A stretch of DNA of 7,464 nt from Nitrospinota bacterium (lineage in GTDB: Bacteria > Tectomicrobia > Entotheonellia > J063). Shown here piece by piece: positions 1 through 4,673 of this stretch. A program made the translations under genes and the position numbers. The notes under the pieces are model-generated. The model was given only the letters and a program-made list of their open reading frames with translations. It ran no database searches and had not been told where the DNA came from. Within the stretch, counting starts at the first letter, position 1, and each line of letters begins with the position of its first letter. The stretch is from the NCBI GenBank assembly GCA_003696125.1, contig RFHZ01000032.1:1-7464 (forward strand), written 5' to 3'.

Positions 1-1258
1 GATCGACCTGGGTAGGAAGCAGGTCGTACTCGTTGACCAGGATCGTCTCCTCGTCCTTCACCTGATTGATACAGGCGGAGAGCCAGGCCGGATCGATCGG
101 CCGGTCATCCCTGACCATCCTGGCCTGCTCCTGCCAGTGCCGTCGCTGCCGTTCATGCTCTGCACGTACCGCGGCAAAACGTTTCTCGATCCTGGTCAGG
201 GCGGCTTTCCGGTAGGAGGCTAACTCCTGGGTGAGCAGGCGCAGGGTCACTGCCGGGTCGGCAGCAATGGCGATGTCGGTCGGATAGCTCCGCAGCGGAT
301 AGCGGCTGAAGAGAGGATCCGGTCGCACCTGGATGATGCGAGCCGTCTGGGGAGGGGTTACTTCTGTAGGGAGCCAGGGGACATCAGAATCGAGGACCAT
401 GACCAGATCGGCCGTGCGCAGGTAGGGAGCCGGGTCAAAGCCGAGATGCAGCGGATGGGTGGTCGGAAAGTTCAGATACATCTGATTCATCCCGATCACG
501 ACCGGGATGGCAAAGGATTCGGCCAATTCGACCAGTGCGGTGACCGCCTGCGGATCCCTCCCCACCCCGGCCGTAATGATCAGGGGAGATTCTGCCTGAG
601 CAAGGAGTCGAGCCACTTCCGTGATCTGGGCCGGATCAGGATAGTTCAGTCCACCCCGCTGCTGCCTTCCTCCCGGGGTGAAGGTGAGCTCCGTATGCGC
701 TTCGGCCAGCACTTCTCGCGGTAAGGTCAGATAGACCGGTCCCCGCGGTTCGCTCATGGCAATGGCCAGGGCACGATCCACCACTGCCTCGAGTTGCGAG
801 AAGTGTCGCAACTCGTAGTCCCACTTCACAAACTCCCGGATCAGGCTTCCCTGATCGAACGACTCCTGCGCCCAGTGGATGCGGACGTTACGGGAGCCGG
901 GCAGACCTGCCTCGGTGATAGGGGTACGGCCGGCGGTAAAGAGGATGGGGACATTGGCCCGGGCCGCATTCATGATGGCACCTGAAGCGTTAGCGGTTCC
1001 CACGATCACATGCACCATCACCACCTGGGGTTCACCGGTAACCAGGTAGTAACCGTGCGCCATGCTCACAGCCACGTACTCATGCGGGACCGTGATAGGC
1101 TGGGGAAAGGTCTTCCCTTCTTCCGCAAACTTGGCGAAGCCATCGACCAGGGAGGCAAAGTCGGTACCGGCATTGCCGAAGAAGTATTTGATGCCCCGCT
1201 CACGCAAGAGCTCGAGGTATCCCTGGGCCGTGTTCTCAATCGGAATCGTCTTCTGCAT
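1..1258 (-). CDS. Thiamine-diphosphate-dependent enzyme, acetolactate synthase superfamily (3' end outside window)
   Basis: Reading down from ATG at 1258, 419 uninterrupted codons run off the left edge. Residues about 8-180 form the N-terminal pyrimidine-binding domain: GIKYFFGNAG at 22-31, PHEYVAV with the expected cofactor-activating glutamate at E60, HVIVGTANA at 83-91, and ILFTAGRTP after it. Residues about 200-340 match the central domain (PLIITAGVGRDP near 225; VLDSDVPW near 290). The last visible residues, VNEYDLLP, begin the C-terminal pyrophosphate-binding domain, so its GDG-type Mg/ThDP motif is not visible. Family members are usually 540-600 residues, so roughly a quarter is missing. 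Members cleave or join C-C bonds next to a carbonyl, as synthases, decarboxylases or lyases. The substrate cannot be told, and a biosynthetic acetolactate synthase is not implied. AAAAGGAG at 1264-1271 lies 5 bases upstream of the ATG and supports this start. The gene has the same direction as the epimerase gene but lies 283 bases beyond it. Confidence 0.9.
   Translation of the reverse strand, partial: MQKTIPIENTAQGYLELLRERGIKYFFGNAGTDFASLVDGFAKFAEEGKTFPQPITVPHEYVAVSMAHGYYLVTGEPQVVMVHVIVGTANASGAIMNAARANVPILFTAGRTPITEAGLPGSRNVRIHWAQESFDQGSLIREFVKWDYELRHFSQLEAVVDRALAIAMSEPRGPVYLTLPREVLAEAHTELTFTPGGRQQRGGLNYPDPAQITEVARLLAQAESPLIITAGVGRDPQAVTALVELAESFAIPVVIGMNQMYLNFPTTHPLHLGFDPAPYLRTADLVMVLDSDVPWLPTEVTPPQTARIIQVRPDPLFSRYPLRSYPTDIAIAADPAVTLRLLTQELASYRKAALTRIEKRFAAVRAEHERQRRHWQEQARMVRDDRPIDPAWLSACINQVKDEETILVNEYDLLPTQVD
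790..815. repeat. Perfect 10-bp inverted repeat inside the ThDP enzyme gene
   Basis: CGAGTTGCGA (790-799) and TCGCAACTCG (806-815) are exact reverse complements around a 6-base loop. The hairpin is fully inside the coding region and encodes the ELRHFSQL stretch near residues 148-156. A perfect 10-bp stem with so short a loop is not expected by chance more than rarely in a window this size. It has no T-tract and is not a terminator. Whether it has a role in the mRNA or is coincidence cannot be decided here. Confidence 0.7.
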
Positions 1259-1303
1259 GCTCACTCCTTTTCAGGCCGATCAGGTTCCTGCAGGCCACCT
1301 CAG

Positions 1304-1333
1304 ATGATACTCAAATCACTCTCCTGTCTCCAA
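1304..1333 (-). promoter_or_regulatory. Weak sigma70-like promoter candidate for the ThDP enzyme gene
   Basis: On the minus strand TTGGAG (1328-1333) is followed after 18 bases by TATCAT (1304-1309). The -10 matches consensus at 5 of 6 positions, the -35 at only 3 of 6. The predicted start near 1297 would give a leader of about 40 bases. The gap after the epimerase gene makes a separate promoter plausible, but read-through is equally possible. Confidence 0.3.
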
Positions 1334-1351
1334 AAGCCCCTGCTCCTGTTT

Positions 1352-1423
1352 GCAGCGCGTTCCCTACCCGAAGCACACAGGCCACCAGCTATCTGGTAGG
1401 GACGCAGCACGCTGCGCCCCTAC
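1352..1423. repeat. REP-like palindromic elements (one clear, one degenerate)
   Basis: The clear element is an imperfect 13-base inverted repeat. Arm GTAGGGACGCAGC (1396-1408), a 2-base centre, and arm GCTGCGCCCCTAC (1411-1423) pair with a single A-C mismatch. Starting the stem with GTAG is the hallmark of REP sequences mobilised by RAYT transposases. A second, opposite-facing relic lies at 1352-1367. Read on the minus strand it is GTAGGGAACGCGCTGC, which resembles the clear element with part of its centre lost. CTAC at 1364-1367 can also pair with GTAG at 1396-1399, making a larger composite hairpin. That it is a dispersed family is inferred from form and cannot be counted from one window. 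Confidence 0.55.
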
Positions 1424-1541
1424 GCGCTGGATCCCGAATAAAGGGCACACGAAATTTCCATCCCTGAGAAGCACCCCGCCGGGGCCACCGAGAAGAGGGC
1501 GTTGTCCCCTGGCGTGCCTGACCTTCTCCGTGCTCCCACCT

Positions 1542-2417
1542 TTACTCGGCAAAGAGTTCCTCCAGCAGGGTGCGGAGCTGCGAGAGGTACTGCGCATAGG
1601 AGGTGCGCTGGTAGTGGAGCAGGTGTTGCGACTCGGTCGTATCATACCAGTCTACCCACCCCGGATCCTGGCGGAAACGGGCCTCTTCCAGGGGGACACC
1701 GATGAGCTGGTAGAGATCATGCACGTAATCTCTTCCCCGTTTCTGCCAGCTCTTGCCACCGGCGATGTTCAGGATCTTTCCCCAGGCTTCCCGCACCTTT
1801 ACCGCCTGGTAGAGCGCCTCCACCACATCATCCCGATGCACCATCTCCACCCGCTGCTCGGCCTGAAAGGGCCAGATCGCTGGCGGTTCCTGGAACGCCG
1901 GCACCGCGATCGGGGCTATGCGGAGGATAACGGTCGGTAGCGAGGCGTTGCGCAGGCACTGCTCTGCCGCGATCTTGCTCTCGGCATAGATATCAAGCGC
2001 CTGCTGGGGACGATCCACGGTGACCGGGGGAGGGGTCTGGCTGGTATCGCCGTACGTGCTGACCGAAGAGCTAAAGATAAAGACCCCCTGGGGATTGGTC
2101 TTTTCCAGGGCCTCCAAGAGATTGGCCGTTCCCTGCACGTTGACGGCAAAGGTGCGCTCCCGATCCTGCTCGCTGAGCGGGGGGAGGAGAGCGGCCAGGT
2201 GGATGAGGGCATCGATTCCCTGAACCGCCCGTTGCACATCCCCGGTATCGGTGATATCTCCTTTCCAGACCTCGATCCCTGCCACCCCTTCCAGGCCGCT
2301 GAAATCGCAGTTGGGGAGATCAAAGACCCGTACCACCCATCCATCGGTGCGGAGCCGGTTGGTAAGGGCCCTGCCTACACTCCCTGCGCCACCGGTGATC
2401 AAGACCACGCCGCTCAT
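1542..2417 (-). CDS. NAD-dependent epimerase/dehydratase, extended SDR family
   Basis: The 291-residue protein has a clear extended short-chain dehydrogenase/reductase layout. The N-terminal Rossmann motif is TGGAGSVG (residues 8-15). D33 at the end of the second strand favours NAD over NADP. HLAA lies at 73-76, NVQGT at 93-97, FSSSVSTYG at 115-123 supplies the catalytic serine region, and Y144-x-x-x-K148 is the catalytic pair. MVHRDDVVEA near 203 is the usual conserved segment in the substrate half. Sugar-nucleotide epimerases are about 310-340 residues, so this one is compact. It could be an epimerase, dehydratase or dehydrogenase; the C-terminal half gives no substrate. Its ATG overlaps the preceding gene's TGA as ATGA (2414-2417), and the bases before it lack a good ribosome binding site, so translation is probably coupled to that gene. 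Confidence 0.9.
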   Translation of the reverse strand: MSGVVLITGGAGSVGRALTNRLRTDGWVVRVFDLPNCDFSGLEGVAGIEVWKGDITDTGDVQRAVQGIDALIHLAALLPPLSEQDRERTFAVNVQGTANLLEALEKTNPQGVFIFSSSVSTYGDTSQTPPPVTVDRPQQALDIYAESKIAAEQCLRNASLPTVILRIAPIAVPAFQEPPAIWPFQAEQRVEMVHRDDVVEALYQAVKVREAWGKILNIAGGKSWQKRGRDYVHDLYQLIGVPLEEARFRQDPGWVDWYDTTESQHLLHYQRTSYAQYLSQLRTLLEELFAE

Positions 2418-2749
2418 GTGAGGATCGTCCCCGGCATCTCCGCCTTCTTCACCAGGGCTTCCACCTGCTGGCGGAAGCGGTCTATCCCGGCGGCAAAAGC
2501 GGACCAGTCCTTTTGCTGGAGCGCGTTCTCGAGCTGTCCCACCTCTTTCTTGCAGGCATTGGTGCTCGGAATGCTGGGGTTGGTCTTGAAGAAGAACTTT
2601 CCCTGTAACCCCTCCAGAGTTGTGATCGTCTCGGACAGGGCGTCACACCAGGCCTTGGCTTCAGCTACCGTCTCAGCCTCCAGGCTGCTAACCAGGCGCT
2701 TACAGGTTGCTATCGTTGTCTGCAGGTTTTCTTCACCTCTTGTCGCCAT
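2414..2749 (-). CDS. Small helical protein of unknown function, coupled to the epimerase
   Basis: This 111-residue protein matches no family I recognise. It is hydrophilic and looks almost wholly alpha-helical, with helices at about 6-24, 26-50, 65-80 and 82-104. A short break, KFFFKTNPSIPST (51-63), sits in the middle. There is no signal peptide or membrane segment, so it is probably cytosolic. Three cysteines (C16, C35, C66) are not arranged as a metal motif. The frame is open upstream to a GTG at 2773, but that codon lies inside the terminator's T-tract. ATG at 2749 is preceded by AGGAGG with 6-base spacing and is the better start. The TGA overlaps the epimerase ATG by four bases, so the two proteins are probably made together and may act together. 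A helical-bundle binding partner or accessory protein is possible but unproven. Confidence 0.8.
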   Translation of the reverse strand: MATRGEENLQTTIATCKRLVSSLEAETVAEAKAWCDALSETITTLEGLQGKFFFKTNPSIPSTNACKKEVGQLENALQQKDWSAFAAGIDRFRQQVEALVKKAEMPGTILT

Positions 2750-2755
2750 CTCCTT

Positions 2756-2761
2756 CCTCCT
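2756..2761 (-). promoter_or_regulatory. Ribosome binding site fixing the small protein's start
   Basis: On the minus strand AGGAGG lies 6 bases before ATG at 2749. The alternative GTG at 2773 has no such site and overlaps the terminator T-run, so the shorter protein is preferred. Confidence 0.8.
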
Positions 2762-2771
2762 GCTTTCACAC

Positions 2772-2808
2772 AAAAGGGGAGGCCATTCCCTGTCTTCCTG
2801 GCCTCCCC
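2772..2808 (-). terminator. Intrinsic terminator (or attenuator) after the DUF362 gene
   Basis: On the minus strand GGGGAGGCCA (2799-2808 region) pairs perfectly with TGGCCTCCCC (2776-2785), a 10-bp stem with a 13-base loop, followed directly by TTTT (2772-2775). It begins 12 bases beyond the DUF362 stop codon and ends about 22 bases before the next gene's start. It should end most DUF362 transcripts. Because no promoter is evident in the 70-base gap, partial read-through may supply the two downstream genes. The T-run is short, so termination may be incomplete. Confidence 0.75.
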
Positions 2809-2819
2809 CGCTTCACGGA

Positions 2820-4214
2820 TCAATCGTCACCCACCACTTCTTCTGTCTCCGGCGTGTGTTCCACCTGTCCATTACCATGCTTGACGCGTTCCACATCCAC
2901 CTCTTCTTCTCGCAGGAACCCCTTGCCCTCGTACCGGTCGTAAGGGAAGGTCATGAACTTGGCAAACTTCTCTGCAAAGCGCTTCCGGCTGGGTCGGGGA
3001 TCGGGCGGGAAGCGATGCTTGGCCGGGTCATCCGGCGGGACCTCGATCAGCTCGTAGTCTTTGCTGCCCAGGCCGATGAGGGCACCGGTATTGATCTGCG
3101 CCTCTTCACTCAAGCCGTGCACCAGGGCGGAGCAGAGTTCGAACTTCTTCTCTCCCGGGTGATGGACCTCCATCTCCTCGGCCAGCGATCCCGGAATCCC
3201 CTGCGCCTTGCGCGCCATATCGACACAGGCCTTATCGATGGCTACCGGATCACGGCTGGCAAAGACGCCCAGGTTGGGAGTAATCGGCATATCGGCGAAG
3301 TTGACACAATCGCAGCGGGGAGAGACATCGATGGCCAGATTGATGAACCCGACCTTGTCCCGTCCCACCGCCTTGATGGCGCCCAGGCAGGCATCGGCAA
3401 TGGCGGCATCAACCGCGGCAAAGTTAAGCTCGGGAAACTCAAAGATGCCACGTGGCCCCATTACCCCCACACACCCCAGGCAACTGGTGCACTTCTCCCG
3501 CTCCCACAGGATCGAGTCCTCGGTGACCGTAAAGAGGTTGTACGGGCAGCAGTCTTCCAGGATCTCCCAACCCGGCTCCTGCTTGCCCCGGCAGTTCTCC
3601 GGATGGAAGACAGCGGAATTGCCGATGCTGTATTTAGGATGCCCTCCCAGATGGACGTTATGCTTACCACGCTTCGACTGGGCACCGATCCCCAGGTTTT
3701 TGATCGCCCCGCCGATCACCCCCATCGGGTGTCCCTTGAAGTGGGTCAGGGCGATGAGCACATCGGCAGCGGCAATGGCCTGCGCGATATACGCTTCCTT
3801 CAAGATATATCCCTCCGGGATATCTACCCGGTAGTCGCTGGTGCCGAGAAAGCCGTCGGCCACGATGAAAGGGCAGCCGAGGGCAGCCGAGGTGTACCCG
3901 TTGCGCTCGGCCGTGACCAGGAGATCGAGTTCGGTAGAACGTGAGGAGAAGGGCTGGTAGGTGAGGGTGGTGGTATCACAGACAAAGGGGCGTCCTCCCA
4001 GGCTTTTGACCTTATCCGCCAGGGCTCTGGCGTACACCGGGCGGAGGTACGCGGTGTTGTTCCACTCGCCACAATGAACCTTAATGGCCACCACATCACC
4101 CGGCGTGATCAAGGTATCTAAACCCGCCGCTTCAAAGACGGTAAGCATCTTCACCACCAGGCTGGTCTGCGGGGATTCGCTCCGTGCGTTCATGTAATAG
4201 ACTGGTGCACTCAT
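2820..4214 (-). CDS. DUF362 iron-sulfur protein (COG2768-like)
   Basis: This 464-residue protein has the DUF362 core: PGDVVAIKVHCGE (38-50), RPVYARALADKV (58-69), GGRPFVCDT (73-81), ALTHFKGHPMGVIGGAIKN (155-173), then DVSPRCDCVNF (296-306) and FASRDPVAID (318-327). The family is thought to bind Fe-S clusters, but its reaction is not known. The inserted ferredoxin-like segment (202-260) is altered. The first motif keeps C208 and CCP at 222-224 but lacks its two middle cysteines. The second has C242, C245 and C248, with methionine at the fourth position (M252). A tail of about 75 residues begins near 390: basic (RPSRKRFAEKFAKF) then acidic, ending EEVVGDD. There is no signal peptide, so it is probably cytosolic. 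ATG at 4214 is preferred over TTG at 4220 because AAGGAGG sits 6 bases before the ATG and abuts the TTG. A terminator follows the gene. Confidence 0.92.
   Translation of the reverse strand: MSAPVYYMNARSESPQTSLVVKMLTVFEAAGLDTLITPGDVVAIKVHCGEWNNTAYLRPVYARALADKVKSLGGRPFVCDTTTLTYQPFSSRSTELDLLVTAERNGYTSAALGCPFIVADGFLGTSDYRVDIPEGYILKEAYIAQAIAAADVLIALTHFKGHPMGVIGGAIKNLGIGAQSKRGKHNVHLGGHPKYSIGNSAVFHPENCRGKQEPGWEILEDCCPYNLFTVTEDSILWEREKCTSCLGCVGVMGPRGIFEFPELNFAAVDAAIADACLGAIKAVGRDKVGFINLAIDVSPRCDCVNFADMPITPNLGVFASRDPVAIDKACVDMARKAQGIPGSLAEEMEVHHPGEKKFELCSALVHGLSEEAQINTGALIGLGSKDYELIEVPPDDPAKHRFPPDPRPSRKRFAEKFAKFMTFPYDRYEGKGFLREEEVDVERVKHGNGQVEHTPETEEVVGDD
3871..3890. repeat. Exact 10-bp tandem duplication in the DUF362 gene
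   Basis: GGGCAGCCGA occurs twice head to tail (3871-3880, 3881-3890). It falls in codons for the TSAALGCP stretch near residues 108-115. The encoded segment has the length expected for the family at this place, so the present two-copy state appears to be the correct frame. Gain or loss of one 10-bp unit would shift the frame. Confidence 0.85.
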
Positions 4215-4220
4215 CAGCAA

Positions 4221-4227
4221 CCTCCTT
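4221..4227 (-). promoter_or_regulatory. Ribosome binding site fixing the DUF362 start
   Basis: AAGGAGG on the minus strand is followed by 6 bases (TTGCTG) and ATG at 4214. Starting at the TTG would leave no spacing from the site, so the ATG is chosen. Confidence 0.88.
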
Positions 4228-4272
4228 CCCGGTTATGGCCTCGCCAAGCACGCTATGTTTCCTTTTTCCTTT

Positions 4273-4302
4273 ACTATACTGCTTTCTCCCCCTTACTGTC
4301 AA
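4273..4302 (-). promoter_or_regulatory. Sigma70-type promoter of the DUF362 gene
   Basis: Read on the minus strand, TTGACA (4297-4302, perfect consensus) is followed after 18 bases by TATAGT (4273-4278, 5 of 6). The predicted start near 4266 gives a leader of about 50 bases ending in a strong ribosome binding site. This should be a strong, basal-type promoter that does not need an activator. Confidence 0.82.
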
Positions 4303-4380
4303 AGCTTTTTTCCACGGAGGGCCTGTCTCCATTTCGTGGGAAGCTGACACGCCTCACCATGACCACAGGATGTCTGCAGT

Positions 4381-4404
4381 GTAGGAGCGGTTTCCACCGC
4401 GACC
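4381..4404 (+). repeat. REP-like hairpin, GTAG-GAGCGG type
   Basis: GTAG (4381-4384) is followed by GAGCGG, a short loop, and CACCGCGACC. The core stem is GCGGT (4387-4391) with ACCGC (4396-4400) around TTCC, flanked by GA on both sides. This is the same architecture as well-known pseudomonad REPs of the form GTGGGAGCGGG...CCCGCGA: a GTRG foot, a GA-flanked CGG stem, then CCGCGA. It differs in sequence from the GTAGGG...CCCTAC element at 1396-1423, suggesting two REP classes. Confidence 0.5.
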
Positions 4405-4436
4405 TTGCAGATGACCTGGTTCTGGAGTCGTTCCTG

Positions 4437-4464
4437 GGGTACGGGCAGCCCCTCTTTTGTACCC
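4437..4464. repeat. Inverted repeat GGGTAC/GTACCC
   Basis: GGGTAC (4437-4442) and GTACCC (4459-4464) are perfect complements across 16 bases. An alternative pairing GGGG (4436-4439) with CCCC (4449-4452) followed by TCTTTT looks terminator-like on the plus strand, but no gene lies upstream to terminate. Function unknown; may be chance or remnant repeat sequence. Confidence 0.35.
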
Positions 4465-4517
4465 GTGGAGCAACGCCATCTCCAGGCAGGAGCCATGCCA
4501 CGAACCTGAAACAGATA

Positions 4518-4525
4518 CCACGTGG
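4518..4525. promoter_or_regulatory. Palindrome CCACGTGG upstream of the regulator promoter
   Basis: This perfect 8-bp palindrome is centred about 58 bases upstream of the predicted transcription start of the CRP-like gene, the usual distance for an activator or autoregulatory site. An 8-bp palindrome can occur by chance, so this is only a candidate operator. Confidence 0.25.
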
Positions 4526-4544
4526 AACTCCGGGCATTTCCTGC

Positions 4545-4573
4545 TTGATCGCTGTTAGCCCTTCTGATATAGT
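4545..4573 (+). promoter_or_regulatory. Extended -10 promoter of the CRP-like regulator and HyuA genes
   Basis: TTGATC (4545-4550, 4 of 6) and TATAGT (4568-4573, 5 of 6) are 17 bases apart, the optimal spacing. TGA just before the -10 supplies the TGn extended -10 element. The predicted start is near 4580, giving a leader of about 95 bases. No other promoter is visible before the hyuA gene, so both plus-strand genes probably depend on it. Confidence 0.8.
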
Positions 4574-4579
4574 AGGGCT

Positions 4580-4673
4580 GTTTCATAAGGATCTTCCTTA
4601 GTTTTCTTTGACCTTGAGGCGCTGCCCGTAAAGGGAATCCCTTAAGGAGACGAGCGGGAGAAGGGGAAGAGAG
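4580..4673 (+). promoter_or_regulatory. Leader of the regulator mRNA with alternative hairpins
   Basis: TAAGGA (4586-4591) pairs with TCCTTA (4595-4600) across TCT, and GTTTTCTTT follows, a weak terminator-like hairpin. TCCTTA can pair equally well with TAAGGA at 4643-4648. That second pairing would compete with a third hairpin, AAGGG (4631-4635) with CCCTT (4639-4643). The same palindromes could instead be DNA operators just downstream of the promoter, centred at 4593 and 4637. The gene's ribosome binding site is the purine run AAGGGGAAGAGAG at 4661-4673. The stems are only 5-6 bp, so this is a candidate, not a proven attenuator. Confidence 0.4.

Larger units (their letters stand above)
1259..1541. 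other. Intergenic region between epimerase and ThDP enzyme genes
   Basis: This 283-base gap separates two genes on the minus strand. It contains the ThDP gene's ribosome binding site (1264-1271), a weak promoter candidate (1304-1333) and REP-like palindromic sequence (1352-1423). On the epimerase-proximal side, GAGAAG (1490-1495) and CTTCTC (1523-1528) form an arm pair enclosing smaller GC-rich complementarity (AGGG 1496-1499, CCCT 1507-1510). A CCCCG-C-CGGGG palindrome lies near 1472-1482. None is followed by a T-tract, so I do not call an intrinsic terminator after the epimerase. Open frames crossing this gap have no ribosome binding sites or recognisable protein features. Confidence 0.6.
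4303..4544. other. Central spacer between divergent promoters
   Basis: These 242 bases between the two promoters hold no gene I can support. Short open frames here lack ribosome binding sites or recognisable features. Visible structure includes a REP-like hairpin (4381-4404), an inverted repeat GGGTAC/GTACCC (4437-4442 and 4459-4464), and the palindrome CCACGTGG (4518-4525). A poor CRP-like site, GCTGA-N6-TCACC, lies at 4343-4358. The spacer is long for a simple divergent promoter pair, leaving room for regulator binding. Confidence 0.55.

Noticed and set aside
446-1399. Several plus-strand open frames of 63-129 codons opposite the ThDP enzyme gene.
   Set aside because: They are antisense shadows of a long conserved coding frame, with no motifs or ribosome binding sites.
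3807-3823. Hairpin ATATCCC-TCC-GGGATAT inside the DUF362 gene.
   Set aside because: A 7-bp stem with a 3-base loop is expected about by chance in a window this size and encodes ordinary family sequence.
2199-3944. A 581-codon open frame on the plus strand opposite the epimerase, small protein and DUF362 genes.
   Set aside because: It is antisense to three well-supported genes, crosses their boundaries and the terminator, has no ribosome binding site, and its translation is low-complexity Arg/His/Pro/Leu-rich with no domain.
4220-4220. TTG codon as the start of the DUF362 gene.
   Set aside because: It directly abuts the AAGGAGG ribosome binding site, leaving no spacing; ATG at 4214 has a 6-base spacing.
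4343-4358. Possible CRP site GCTGA-N6-TCACC upstream of the DUF362 promoter.
   Set aside because: Half-sites match TGTGA at only 3 of 5 and TCACA at 4 of 5 positions; too weak to annotate, though the position is reasonable.
4436-4458. Terminator-like GGGG...CCCC followed by TCTTTT on the plus strand.
   Set aside because: The stem is only 4 bp and no plus-strand gene lies upstream to be terminated.
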